Source of the DNA: Bacillus norwichensis
GTDB lineage: Bacteria > Bacillota > Bacilli > Bacillales > Bacillaceae_C
Assembly: GCF_014836955.1 (NCBI RefSeq)
Contig: NZ_JACSPV010000015.1
Location: 1 to 64,000, forward strand
Reading direction: 5' to 3'
Length of the DNA stretch: 64,000 bases
The translations under genes and the position numbers were made by a program. Positions 16,825 to 25,111 of this stretch are shown here, piece after piece (within the stretch, counting starts at the first letter, position 1; the number at the start of each line of letters is the position of its first letter). The notes under the pieces are model-generated. The model was not told the origin of the DNA and did no database searches. It saw only the letters and a list, made by a program, of their open reading frames with translations.

Positions 16825-18054
16825 ATGAGTACCACAAAAAAATATGATGTAATCGTTGTGGGATCCGGACCAGTTGGACTAACCGCAGGGCTGGCTCTCC
16901 AAAAAAAAGGAATATCTTGCGTCGTGATTGAAGCTAACCCGAAAGATCATCCAAGGGCAGGGAGCCGGGCAATTTACCTTCATAGTGCAACCTTGAAGTT
17001 GCTTGAGGAGACATCTAAAGGACTTGGTTTTGAATTGGCAAGAAATGGAGTTATTTGGCCAATTAAACGAACGCTTTATCGGGGAAAAGAAGTATACGTT
17101 CGAAACTATGGGATTACAGATAATCAGAATTCGAATAAATTGCCTCATTTTACTTCACTGCACCAACATAAAATTGAAAAATATCTCTATCAAGCTTGTA
17201 TCGATGCAGGAGTTAAGTTTGTTTGGGGGGAGCCTGTAGAAAAAGTAGATATTCAAGAAGACGGTATGACCGTGACAACATCTGCTGGAAACAAGTGGGA
17301 GGCAGGCTATGTAATCGGGTGTGATGGAGCCCGTTCGGTGGTGAGAGAGCAAGCTGGTTTAAAGTTAGAAGGACCGCGGACGCATGATACTTTCCTTGTT
17401 GTCGACTTGGAAGAAGATGAAAACGACCCACTTCCAAATGAGAGGGTATTCCACTATCAGCATCCTGCCATGGGCTTTCGCAATGTCATGCACGTTCCGT
17501 TCAAAGGCGGGTGGAGAGTAGACTTGCAGCTGTTAAAAGATGACGATGTAGAAGAGTTTACGAGTTTGGAAGGTGTGAAAAGTTGGATTCCGAAAGTGAT
17601 GGATCCGAAATATGCGGAAAGGATTACTTGGGTTTCCAGTTATCGTTTTCACCAAGTGGTGGCCAACTCATTTACTGATGAACATTGTCGTGTGCTCCTA
17701 GCTGGTGAAGCAGCGCATTTATTTGCTCCATTTGGTGCCCGTGGATTAAATTCCGGCGTTCCTGATGCTGTGATTGCTGTCCGGGGAATTGAAAAAGCAC
17801 TTAAGTCTGTAAATGAGGAAGCAAGAAAAGAGGCGATATCATCAGCGGCAACTGAAAGGAAAATAGCGGCAAAATGGAATCGTGACGCTTCAACGACAGC
17901 TTTGCATCACTTGCAGGGGGATTCTCGGGAGATGAATATGAAGCGTGAACTTGCGGCCTCGCTCGTCTCAATTGTCCCAAGACTAGGTCGATGGCTCGAT
18001 GAAGGCCCATACGGACCAAAATTTGGTCCTCCTGAGTTAACAACAAAATACTAA
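16825..18054 (+). CDS. FAD-dependent monooxygenase (PheA/TfdB family)
   Basis: A 409-aa group A flavoprotein hydroxylase. It has the N-terminal dinucleotide fold VVGSGPVGLTAGLALQKKG, the second-motif GCDGARSVVREQ near residue 165, and a flavin-ribityl motif LLAGEAAHLFAPFGARGLNSG near residue 293. The usual GDAAH reads GEAAH here, a conservative but unusual change. The family hydroxylates aromatic rings with NAD(P)H and O2. The start is ATG 16825 after AAAGGAG; a GTG at 16813 overlaps that site. It is followed 31 bases later by a gene of unknown function, forming a two-gene unit. No ring-cleavage dioxygenase is seen in the window, so the aromatic role is inferred from family and from the AAHS-type importer. 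Confidence 0.85.
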   Translation: MSTTKKYDVIVVGSGPVGLTAGLALQKKGISCVVIEANPKDHPRAGSRAIYLHSATLKLLEETSKGLGFELARNGVIWPIKRTLYRGKEVYVRNYGITDNQNSNKLPHFTSLHQHKIEKYLYQACIDAGVKFVWGEPVEKVDIQEDGMTVTTSAGNKWEAGYVIGCDGARSVVREQAGLKLEGPRTHDTFLVVDLEEDENDPLPNERVFHYQHPAMGFRNVMHVPFKGGWRVDLQLLKDDDVEEFTSLEGVKSWIPKVMDPKYAERITWVSSYRFHQVVANSFTDEHCRVLLAGEAAHLFAPFGARGLNSGVPDAVIAVRGIEKALKSVNEEARKEAISSAATERKIAAKWNRDASTTALHHLQGDSREMNMKRELAASLVSIVPRLGRWLDEGPYGPKFGPPELTTKY

Positions 18055-18085
18055 ATCTCTTGCTTAGCAAAAGGAGGTTGAAAAA

Positions 18086-18637
18086 ATGGCTGTTACGATG
18101 AATCAAGATCAGCTTGGATTGAAGAATCAGTCGATCGACGACTTGGCAGATAGACTCTCAAAGATCAATTGGTATGAAAAGGCAGGTAAGAAAGATGCCG
18201 AGGCAGAACAAACATTTAGGAGCTTCATGCAAAAATTAAACGTAGGCAATTATGAGCTCAAATGGATATCAAAAGAAGAAGCGGCAGATACAATCTGTAA
18301 GCTGAACTTTGAAGACAGCGAGCTTTGGGAATCGCTAAGTGTGCTCCCTGACATGTTAAAGAAGAAAGTGGATGAATTGGATCAGAATCAACTATTGGAA
18401 AAAGCTGTTGACACTATTCCTGAATTTGTATTTCATCTAGCTTTTGAGAAAGCTATTCAAATATTTCATGAGGAAAAGGTAGTCAGCTTTTTAGTTGGCC
18501 ATGCCATGTATATCGCTGTATTAGCCGCAACAGCTGAAATGGCTGGTGAAAAAGAGCTGCTTGCCCCATTGCTAGAACTTCTTGAATCTGGACATGTCCC
18601 GCTTGGGCCAGAAAAAAATACAGTCTACTTATTATAG
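18086..18637 (+). CDS. Unknown 183-aa protein paired with FAD monooxygenase
   Basis: I do not recognise this protein. It is 183 aa, acidic, predicted largely alpha-helical, with no signal peptide or clear membrane segment. A mildly hydrophobic helix lies near residues 130-150 (VVSFLVGHAMYIAVLAATAE). It has a strong AAAGGAGG site before ATG 18086, is 31 bases after the monooxygenase, and is closed by a terminator, so the two genes are co-transcribed. A helper, carrier or second component for the monooxygenase is conceivable, but nothing in the sequence shows a catalytic motif. Confidence 0.75.
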   Translation: MAVTMNQDQLGLKNQSIDDLADRLSKINWYEKAGKKDAEAEQTFRSFMQKLNVGNYELKWISKEEAADTICKLNFEDSELWESLSVLPDMLKKKVDELDQNQLLEKAVDTIPEFVFHLAFEKAIQIFHEEKVVSFLVGHAMYIAVLAATAEMAGEKELLAPLLELLESGHVPLGPEKNTVYLL

Positions 18638-18719
18638 AAAAAAGTTCCAGTTACGGTAGTTAGATCATCAGGAAGTGAAGAGCGAAGTTACATTGACAAT
18701 GGTGTGGTTGTTTCACTTG

Positions 18720-18759
18720 AAACCTATTCTAAAGATGAACGGCTTTAGAATAGGTTTTT
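18720..18759 (+). terminator. Intrinsic terminator after monooxygenase unit
   Basis: A perfect 15-bp stem AAACCTATTCTAAAG/CTTTAGAATAGGTTT with an eight-base loop, followed by T residues. Confidence 0.92.
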
Positions 18760-18821
18760 ATCATGAGTAGAGAAAGCGTAACTTGTTATGGGAAATTTAA
18801 TCCAAAAGAAGGTTTTTCTTT

Positions 18822-18985
18822 GTCCAGATCTAGCGCCTATCGACTAGCGGACTTCGTTCAGTCAACATCACAGTCACCGAAGAGACAGGACGTCGCGTCC
18901 TAAGCCTGTCGTGCCAGCGGTTCGAGGCCATAAGCCAAGCTACAGAAGGCGAACTACGCCATCTTCACCGCTCGTGCTTTCTTAT
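18822..18985. repeat. Dispersed structured repeat, family 2
   Basis: GC-richer segment beginning TCTAGCGCCTATCG, containing GACAGGACGTCGCGTCC and GGTTCGAGGCCATAAGCCAA and ending with CGCTCGTGCTTTCTTA. It resembles the common Bacillus intergenic element of the form TCTAGC..GCGCC..TCGAGGTCA.AAG..GCTTGTCGCC, here rearranged. It lies between the + strand terminator and the end of the minus-strand IclR gene. Confidence 0.6.
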
Positions 18986-19009
18986 TACCCATTTTTCGGA
19001 CATAGGCTA

Positions 19010-19774
19010 TTATGATGAATAATGCCCAAGATATTCAGATATTTTACTTGCTGCTTTTTTTATCTCTTCTATCAACATGCCTTGTTTGCTGCCTGCTATT
19101 CTGCCGGTATGTCCAATCACTGATAGAGAAGATACGACCTTCCCTGTATAGTCTCGGATAGGAGCCGCTATGCTTGTGTAGTTTTCGTAGTAAGTATTTT
19201 CCAAAAGGCAGTAATCGTTTTTTCGAATATCAGCCATTAAAGAAAGCAGATCGCTTCGCTCGGTTAAGGTATATGGAGTAAAAGGATATAATTCCGCTTG
19301 TAAGAGTTGTGTGATTGTGCTTTCATCTTGAAAAGCCAAAATACAAAGGCCTTCGCTAGTACAATGAATTGGATTTTTCCTCCCTATTTGTGTCAGCAGA
19401 CGATCAGGGTGTCGGCTTTCAACACGAAATAAATAAACAACCTCCAAATTTTCCATTAAGCAAATATGAGCAGATTCATCTAGAGCTTCTGAGAGCCTTT
19501 TAACAATAGGAAGAGCCTCTTTATATAATTCATGGTGGCTAAAAATAACCCCACCAAGACTTAAGATAGCCAGTCCTAAACGATAATGTGTCGTCCGCGG
19601 ATTTCTGCTGAGGAAGCCTTCTTCTACTAAAGTGGCGATGGTGCGATGGGTGCTGCTCTTTGGAACATTGGATAGACGGACAATGTCTGTAAAACTTAGC
19701 TCTTTTTGTTTTTGAGAAAACAAACGAAGAATCCGCAAAGCATTGGTTACGGATGATAATGTGGAACCCTTCAT
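19010..19774 (-). CDS. IclR family transcriptional regulator 1
   Basis: A 254-aa IclR-type regulator. The N-terminal winged helix-turn-helix spans about residues 8-65 (LRILRLFSQ, NVPKSSTHRTIATLVEEGFLSRN). The C-terminal GAF-like effector domain includes GRKNPIHCTSEGLCILAF and the YTSIAAPIRDYTGKVVSSLSVIG stretch. Such proteins repress or activate aromatic and short-chain acid catabolism genes on binding a pathway metabolite. It overlaps the upstream IclR gene by four bases (ATGA), so the two are translated together. They are paralogues. The likely targets are the surrounding acyl-CoA genes, inferred from position. Confidence 0.9.
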   Translation of the reverse strand: MKGSTLSSVTNALRILRLFSQKQKELSFTDIVRLSNVPKSSTHRTIATLVEEGFLSRNPRTTHYRLGLAILSLGGVIFSHHELYKEALPIVKRLSEALDESAHICLMENLEVVYLFRVESRHPDRLLTQIGRKNPIHCTSEGLCILAFQDESTITQLLQAELYPFTPYTLTERSDLLSLMADIRKNDYCLLENTYYENYTSIAAPIRDYTGKVVSSLSVIGHTGRIAGSKQGMLIEEIKKAASKISEYLGHYSS

Positions 19775-20547
19775 TTCATATCCCTTCTTTTTCTAAGTTT
19801 AATCATGTCCGTCAGCTTTTCCGATGATTTCTTGAGCAGTTCGATGTATTTAGCTTGTACTCTTGGTGAAGAAACTCTCTTGGAGAAGGCTGTAATGCTA
19901 AGAGCGGCAATGGTCTGTCCTGATTTTCCATAAACAGGAACACCGATACCAGTAATGTTATTTCTATATTGCTGGTCACAAATAGCGAATCCATCTTTCC
20001 GTACTTTGTCTAATCTCTTTAAAAAAGCTAAAGGTGATATAATTGTATTTTTCGCATGTACTTGTAATTCATGAGAAGCGAGCTTTGCAGCATCAGGATG
20101 AAACGCTAGGATTGCTTGTCCGGCACTTGTACAAAAAGCGGGTTTTCGGCTGCCGTGATGAATGTAGTCAACAGATGAATAAATTCCATCCAACGTTTTT
20201 AAATATACAACTTCTGTTCCTTCTAAGATCGACAAATGAGCATTCTCTCCAGTTGTTTCAACAAGCATGTTTAAAATCGGGAGGGCCTCATTGGAAATAG
20301 GAATTTGCGAGTGTACTATATTTGCCAAAGACAGGATGGAAGAGCCTAGACTGTACAGATTTGAATGAGGGTCCTTATATACAAATCCTTCCGAAGCAAG
20401 GGAAGATAGAAGGCGGTAGCTTGTGCTTTTAGCAATGTCGAGCTTCCGTGATATTTCGGTTACACTCATCTCTGGTTGATCCAAGGAAAAAAGTTTTAAC
20501 ACATAGAGAGCATTTTCCAGCGAGGTTCTTTTTTGTTCGTGCACCAT
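19771..20547 (-). CDS. IclR family transcriptional regulator 2
   Basis: A 258-aa IclR-type regulator. The helix-turn-helix is at residues 10-68 (ALYVLKLFS, LDIAKSTSYRLLSSLASEGFVYKD). The ligand domain contains GSRKPAFCTSAGQAILAF and NNITGIGVPVYGKSGQTIAALSITA. It is the first gene of a two-gene minus-strand unit and is divergent from the PucR gene at 20714, so the 166-base region between them probably carries both promoters and the operator. The start ATG is at 20547 after AGGTGAG. Two IclR genes in tandem may form hetero-oligomers or respond to different intermediates, which the sequence cannot decide. Confidence 0.9.
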   Translation of the reverse strand: MVHEQKRTSLENALYVLKLFSLDQPEMSVTEISRKLDIAKSTSYRLLSSLASEGFVYKDPHSNLYSLGSSILSLANIVHSQIPISNEALPILNMLVETTGENAHLSILEGTEVVYLKTLDGIYSSVDYIHHGSRKPAFCTSAGQAILAFHPDAAKLASHELQVHAKNTIISPLAFLKRLDKVRKDGFAICDQQYRNNITGIGVPVYGKSGQTIAALSITAFSKRVSSPRVQAKYIELLKKSSEKLTDMIKLRKRRDMK

Positions 20548-20575
20548 TTTCTCACCTGTTTAAAATACTTTAGAT

Positions 20576-20588
20576 TTATTTGAAATAA
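20576..20588. promoter_or_regulatory. Candidate operator in divergent IclR/PucR region
   Basis: Perfect 13-base palindrome TTATTT-G-AAATAA in the shared promoter region, 28 bases before the IclR start. IclR-type operators are short AT-rich palindromes of this kind; the identity of the binding protein is inferred. Confidence 0.4.
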
Positions 20589-20713
20589 TAGGAATCTTAT
20601 ATTCATTTTAAGGGGACAGACATAATCGGTCAAACCCTCTATTAGTGAATCTTCTTTTTATGTGGTGCGCATGTTGTTATGATAATAGAAAGCAGGAGAG
20701 GAGAGTTGGAACA

Positions 20714-22894
20714 ATGGCAAATGCCCAAAGGGAAACGGTTGTCAGAAAAGTTGAACAACATTTGCGTAAGATGTCGCGCCAGTTGATTAAAATCGATACA
20801 GAGGGACAGGCACTTCAGTATTTGAGTGATTCTTTTCGGAATAAACTATATTGCGACTTCGTTGGTGTGGTGTTTCTTGAAGAAGAGATGTATGTTCCAA
20901 AAACATGGAGCGGTAATGTTTCTGAAGTGAGAGATGCATTTCCCATGCCTATAGATCAATGCTCCAATCAATTGCTTGAACATAGTTTGACTGATAAAGA
21001 GGCTCGCTCAATGGCCAGTGAATGTCATCTTTTCTCTTTGTTGAAAAAAACAGGTGTGAAAACATGGTTTACGGTACCGATTAAGGATGAACTTCATACG
21101 TTTGGTTTTTGCATGATTGGATTTTTGAGCTATGTTCCTCTTTTGGAAATGAGGAAGCATTTTGATGAGTTTGGTCAAGATGTCGCTTTAGCTATTACGA
21201 TGACAAGAAATCGGAAAATGCAGTTGAAAGAAATAGAAGGAATAGAATGGATTACAAAAAATTTATCCATCGATTCGCCATTTGAGGAAAGGGTCGAAGA
21301 GATCACAACGCGTGCTGGCAAAGGGACAGATGCCGAATTTGCTTGTATCTACCTATATAATGATCTGGATAATTGCTTTATTTTCCAGCCGCCTGCATAC
21401 GGACAAATGAAAAATATAAAACAAATGAAAGTCCAACATAACTATTTTTTAAAAGAACATTTCCCCTACCTGGAAAAAATAGGCGGAATGCAATTAACAA
21501 TCCCGATATCTATGGATTTAAAAACGATCGGAGTTCTTCACGTTGAAAAGAAAAAGTCCGGGGTATTCAGCGAAGAAGATTTGCACGTACTTCGACTGAT
21601 CAGTAATCATATAGCCACTATTTTGGAAAATGCTCGGCTTTACAATAAGGAAAAGGAAAATCGTAACCGCTTGCATTTTTTACTTGAATACCAGCAAGCA
21701 TTAGTTAAAGAAACAGTAAAGCATGAAGGTTTTGACGGGATTACCTCGATGCTTGGTGAATTATTTAAAGAAGCAATCGTTCTCTTTGACCGTTTTATGC
21801 ATCCTTTATCGTTTTCGATCGAGGAGAATAAGGAAAGTCTCATTCTCCAATTGCGTGCTGAAGCTGAAAAAATGAAAAGAAGAAAAAATCCATATATCGT
21901 CTTGAAGGAGTATGGACAGGCATATTCCATTTGGCCAATTAGCGGAGGCGACGATGTTTTGGGGTATTTAGCTGTACGGATGTCAGGGGATGAATTGGAT
22001 GATTATGACCAAATCATGATAGAAATGGCCCGAAATATTTGTTCCATTCAATTCATAAAACAAAAATTGGTGCTGGACGCAACAGAACAGGCTAAAGAAA
22101 ACTTTATTAATAAGCTGCTTGTTGAAACGGTCGAGAATAAAGAGAGTATTCTCCAGTACGCCAATTTGTTCATGTGGGATTTATTTAAACCCCACAGGGT
22201 AGCGTTGTTATCCATTACACTGAAAGATGATGAGATTGAAGGGTGCAATTTGTTGGAACAGCAAGCAAAAAAATCAGTCGTATGGAATTACATTAGAGTA
22301 TTAGCAGTCGAAAAAAATAAAGAAATTTTAGCTGCTACATTTAAAGATCAATATGTTCTCATTGTACCAGCTAATAAAGGGATGCAGGATTTCTGGCCAA
22401 GATTTTACACGAATATAAAAAAAGCGGTCAAAAGGAGCGGCATTAACTCTCATGTATGCATCGGAATCGGTGGAAAAGCAGACAATATCCCGGTTTATTA
22501 TGTCAGCAGCGAGCATGCAAGGCAGGCATTAAATATTGTTCAAAGTAGATTTAGAGATAAGGGATATGCTTTTTTTGAAGAACTGGGTTCATACACGATT
22601 TTGCATCACCTTGAACATACAAAGGCTATTCATTTATTTATGGAGAATCAGCTTGGGCCGCTAGAAAAATATTCTGAAGGAAAGAATATGGACCTTATAC
22701 ATACTCTTAGAGTGTATTTGGTCAATAACGGAAATGCGAAAGGAACAGCTGAAGACTTGTATATTCATAGAAGTTCCTTATTATATCGGCTGGAAAAAAT
22801 TGAATCTATATTAGATGTTGATTTAAATGATCCTGAAGTAAGGTTTAACTTAATGATGGCATTCAAATTGTATGATATGCGAGGACAGCTGTGA
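20714..22894 (+). CDS. GAF-domain PucR-type transcriptional regulator 2
   Basis: A 726-aa paralogue of the regulator at 14226 with the same layout. It has an N-terminal GAF-like region (LYCDFVGVVFLEEEMYVPKTW), a second GAF around 190-320 (EFACIYLYNDLDNCF, LTIPISMDLKTIGVLHV), a CdaR-like middle domain (KGYAFFEELGSYTIL) and the C-terminal PucR helix-turn-helix (HRSSLLYRLEKIESIL). It probably activates acyl-CoA catabolic genes in response to a pathway acid or CoA ester. The start is ATG 20714 after AGGAGAGGAGAG; an in-frame TTG at 20645 would place 23 residues ahead and has no such site. A terminator overlaps its stop codon, isolating it from the dehydrogenase gene that follows. Confidence 0.85.
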   Translation: MANAQRETVVRKVEQHLRKMSRQLIKIDTEGQALQYLSDSFRNKLYCDFVGVVFLEEEMYVPKTWSGNVSEVRDAFPMPIDQCSNQLLEHSLTDKEARSMASECHLFSLLKKTGVKTWFTVPIKDELHTFGFCMIGFLSYVPLLEMRKHFDEFGQDVALAITMTRNRKMQLKEIEGIEWITKNLSIDSPFEERVEEITTRAGKGTDAEFACIYLYNDLDNCFIFQPPAYGQMKNIKQMKVQHNYFLKEHFPYLEKIGGMQLTIPISMDLKTIGVLHVEKKKSGVFSEEDLHVLRLISNHIATILENARLYNKEKENRNRLHFLLEYQQALVKETVKHEGFDGITSMLGELFKEAIVLFDRFMHPLSFSIEENKESLILQLRAEAEKMKRRKNPYIVLKEYGQAYSIWPISGGDDVLGYLAVRMSGDELDDYDQIMIEMARNICSIQFIKQKLVLDATEQAKENFINKLLVETVENKESILQYANLFMWDLFKPHRVALLSITLKDDEIEGCNLLEQQAKKSVVWNYIRVLAVEKNKEILAATFKDQYVLIVPANKGMQDFWPRFYTNIKKAVKRSGINSHVCIGIGGKADNIPVYYVSSEHARQALNIVQSRFRDKGYAFFEELGSYTILHHLEHTKAIHLFMENQLGPLEKYSEGKNMDLIHTLRVYLVNNGNAKGTAEDLYIHRSSLLYRLEKIESILDVDLNDPEVRFNLMMAFKLYDMRGQL

Positions 22895-22910
22895 ACGGGC
22901 TGTCTTTTTT
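22884..22910 (+). terminator. Intrinsic terminator overlapping PucR gene 2 stop
   Basis: Stem GACAGC/GCTGTC (22884-22889, 22899-22904) followed by six T. The coding stop lies in the loop. Confidence 0.8.
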
Positions 22911-22942
22911 AGATGGTTTTGACGGGAATCTCGATTTATTTT

Positions 22943-22986
22943 CCTACACTATGTAGGTGCAATCTGATGATTTCTCCTCTTATAAT
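22943..22986 (+). promoter_or_regulatory. Promoter and candidate operator of hydroxyacyl-CoA dehydrogenase gene
   Basis: Palindrome CCTACA-CTA-TGTAGG at 22943-22957 followed 23 bases later by TATAAT (22981-22986). A poor -35 box beneath a palindrome suggests an activator-dependent promoter, possibly for the adjacent PucR protein. Confidence 0.4.
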
Positions 22987-23018
22987 ATAATTAAAGGATT
23001 TATAGAGGAGATGTGCAT

Positions 23019-23876
23019 ATGAGTATTCAAACAATTGGAGTGGTAGGGGCTGGCTCTATGGGAGCGGGGATTGCGAACTTGGCCGCTATGAATGGTTTTG
23101 ACGTAATTTTGCGAGATATTGAAGATCGTTTCTTAGATGGAGCTTTATCTCGGATTGACAGATTTATGTCAAAAAGTGTTGAGCGCGGGAAGTTAACGGA
23201 AGAACAAAAACAAGCGGCACTTTCTCATATTAAAACGACGAAAAGCCTGGAAGATTTAAAAGAAGCTGATGTTGTGATTGAGGCTGTTATTGAAGATATG
23301 GAATTGAAAAAAGAAGTTTTCTCACAGTTGGATGAAATTGTGGGAGAAGAAGTTATTTTGGCAACAAATACTTCGTCGATGTCAATTACCGAAATTGCTT
23401 CCGCAACAAAACGCCCGGAACGAGTGGCAGGCATGCACTTTTTTAATCCAGCACAGCTTATGAAGCTTGTGGAGGTGGTTCGGGGATATGGCACAAGCGA
23501 TGAAACGGTCGAGAAATTGAAAGCGTTGTCTGGCCGTTTAAATAAGGAAGTAGTAGAGGTCAAAAAAGACTCACCTGGATTTATCGTTAACCGAATTATG
23601 ATCCCGCAGTTTATAGAAGCGATTCGTCTGTTGGAAGAAGGTGTGGCTACCGCAGAAGACATTGATAAGGCTGTGAAATTTGGACTGAACTATCCGATGG
23701 GACCGTTTGAGCTCCAGGATTATGCGGGAGTTGATATCGGTTTTTATGTAATGGAATATTTCGAGAAGGAATTCAATGATGCCCGATTTGCACCACCACT
23801 TTTAATGAAACAAATGATGAGGGCAGGAAGACATGGTAAGAAAACGGGAGCAGGGTTCTATAACTACGATAATTAA
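23019..23876 (+). CDS. 3-hydroxyacyl-CoA (3-hydroxybutyryl-CoA) dehydrogenase
   Basis: A 285-aa NAD-dependent dehydrogenase of the short Hbd/PaaH type, full length for the family. It has the Rossmann motif VVGAGSMGAGIA at the N-terminus, NTSSMSITEIA, the catalytic His in GMHFFNPAQLMKLVEVV, and the C-terminal GPFELQDYAGVD and KTGAGFYNY segments. It oxidises 3-hydroxyacyl-CoA to 3-ketoacyl-CoA in the cytoplasm. The start is ATG 23019, eight bases after GAGGAG; a GTG at 23013 is in frame but too close. Its TAA stop is contained in the TTAAC that opens repeat copy D, which fills the gap to the enoyl-CoA hydratase. Confidence 0.93.
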   Translation: MSIQTIGVVGAGSMGAGIANLAAMNGFDVILRDIEDRFLDGALSRIDRFMSKSVERGKLTEEQKQAALSHIKTTKSLEDLKEADVVIEAVIEDMELKKEVFSQLDEIVGEEVILATNTSSMSITEIASATKRPERVAGMHFFNPAQLMKLVEVVRGYGTSDETVEKLKALSGRLNKEVVEVKKDSPGFIVNRIMIPQFIEAIRLLEEGVATAEDIDKAVKFGLNYPMGPFELQDYAGVDIGFYVMEYFEKEFNDARFAPPLLMKQMMRAGRHGKKTGAGFYNYDN

Positions 23877-24067
23877 CTTCATGCAGCAGAGGTTTCCTAC
23901 TTCTGTAAGTGGTGAGATGAATGAATATTGATATTCCATTCAGTGAGGGTTCAAACCCTGGCCGAATAAAGTTAAAGCCTTTGGCGGATGCCACAGATTT
24001 TCAGAGGAAATTCATTGAGCAATGCTCGATAAAATCTGGGTGCAAATACGCCTAGGTGCATTTGATT
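23873..24067 (+). repeat. Dispersed structured repeat, family 1, copy D (full length)
   Basis: The most complete copy. TTAAC then TTCATGCAGCAGAGG; hairpin with stem ACTT-CTGTA-AGTGGTGAG; TATTCCATTCAGTGAGGG; AATAAAGTTAAAGCC; GGCGGATGCCACAGATTTT; stem CATTGAGC/GCTCGATAAAATCTG; then GGGTGCAAATACGCC and GGTGCATTTGAT. It ends right before the RBS of the next gene. The element's outer CAGATTTT pairs with AAAATCTG around an inner stem, giving a compact RNA-like fold. Confidence 0.88.
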
Positions 24068-24079
24068 GGAGGAAAAACG

Positions 24080-24859
24080 ATGAATTATGAATTTTTAATC
24101 AGTGAGATAGAAGACAATACAGCTATTATTACGATTAACCGCCCACCGGTTAATCCGCTCAACTCACAGGTATTCAAAGAGCTTTCAGATGTATTTCGGG
24201 AACTTGATGAAGATGATCGAGTAAAGGCAATCATTTTGACAGGAAGCGGGGAAAAAGCATTCGTTGCGGGAGCAGATATTAATGAAATGGCTGGATTGGA
24301 CCTTGTAAGTATTAATAAAATGAACAAGGTGTCCAGAAATGTTTATACGCAAATTGAGAACTCTACCAAGCCTGTTATTGCTGCAATTAACGGTTTGGCT
24401 CTTGGCGGCGGTTTTGAACTGACTCTGGCTTGTGACTTACGTATTTGCTCAGAAAAAGCAAAATTTGCTTTTCCAGAGGTCGGATTGGGGATCATTCCTG
24501 GAGGGGGAGGAACTCAACGACTTCAAAAAATAGTAGGCCAAGGAATAGCGAAAGAGCTTCTATATTTTGGAGAGATGTTTGATGCTTTTCGTGCTCAGGA
24601 ATTGCACATTGTAAACAAAGTTGTACCTGTTAATGAAGTATTATCCGCTGCGAAGGAATGGGCATCCAAGCTTACACAGAAGCCTCCAATCGCATTGCAA
24701 ATGATGAAAATTGCTGTGAATGCAGGAAGCAACACGGATATCGAAACAGGATTAACAATCGAAAACTCTTGTTTTGGCAATGCTTTTTCAACAGAAGACC
24801 GTAAAGAAGGCTTGACGGCATTTGTAGAAAAAAGAAAGCCTGTGTATTCAGGAAGATAG
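24080..24859 (+). CDS. Enoyl-CoA hydratase/isomerase
   Basis: A 259-aa crotonase-fold protein. The oxyanion-hole segments are AFVAGADINEMAG and NGLALGGGFELTLACDLRIC. The two catalytic glutamates of hydratases are at the expected places in GGGFELTLACD and FAFPEVGLGIIPGGGGTQRL. It hydrates 2-enoyl-CoA to 3-hydroxyacyl-CoA, the step before the dehydrogenase at 23019. The start is ATG 24080 after TTGGAGGA; an in-frame ATG at 24056 would begin inside the repeat and is rejected. The gene is followed by a terminator, so it is either co-transcribed with the dehydrogenase through repeat copy D or driven from within that element. Confidence 0.93.
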   Translation: MNYEFLISEIEDNTAIITINRPPVNPLNSQVFKELSDVFRELDEDDRVKAIILTGSGEKAFVAGADINEMAGLDLVSINKMNKVSRNVYTQIENSTKPVIAAINGLALGGGFELTLACDLRICSEKAKFAFPEVGLGIIPGGGGTQRLQKIVGQGIAKELLYFGEMFDAFRAQELHIVNKVVPVNEVLSAAKEWASKLTQKPPIALQMMKIAVNAGSNTDIETGLTIENSCFGNAFSTEDRKEGLTAFVEKRKPVYSGR

Positions 24860-24869
24860 GCTATGTAAC

Positions 24870-24906
24870 AAAAGAAGTATCGGGATCTCAGAGATACTTC
24901 TTTTTT
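24870..24906 (+). terminator. Intrinsic terminator after enoyl-CoA hydratase gene
   Basis: A perfect 12-bp stem AAAAGAAGTATC/GATACTTCTTTT with an 11-base loop, ending in a T run. Confidence 0.92.
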
Positions 24907-24911
24907 AACAG

Positions 24912-25092
24912 ATAAAGAAAGTATAAAATTAGATGAAATATTTTGTTCGGATTAAGATTTTATATGTCTAGCTACAGGCACCATCGGCTCGAGGTCACAA
25001 GTCAAATTGCTGTGGTGACTGAGGAACTGCCTCCTCGCAATTCGCCTTGTGCTTGTCGCCGATAGACGGGCGCCTTTCGCTTTTCTTAATAG
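24912..25092. repeat. Dispersed structured repeat, family 2, with leader
   Basis: A leader GTATAAAATTAGATGAAATA..TTTTGTTCGGATTAAGATTTTATA is shared with the copy near 33110. It is followed by TGTCTAGCTACAGG, CACCATCGGCTCGAGGTCAC, CTTGTGCTTGTCGCCGATAG and GGGCGCCTTTCGCTTTTCTT. Outer (ATCGGC/GCCGAT) and inner (CACAAG/CTTGTG) segments pair into a long hairpin. This is a recognisable Bacillus-type intergenic repeat. It ends 20 bases before the acyl-CoA dehydrogenase gene. Confidence 0.75.
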
Positions 25093-25111
25093 ATTTTGAG
25101 GAGTTGAGGGA

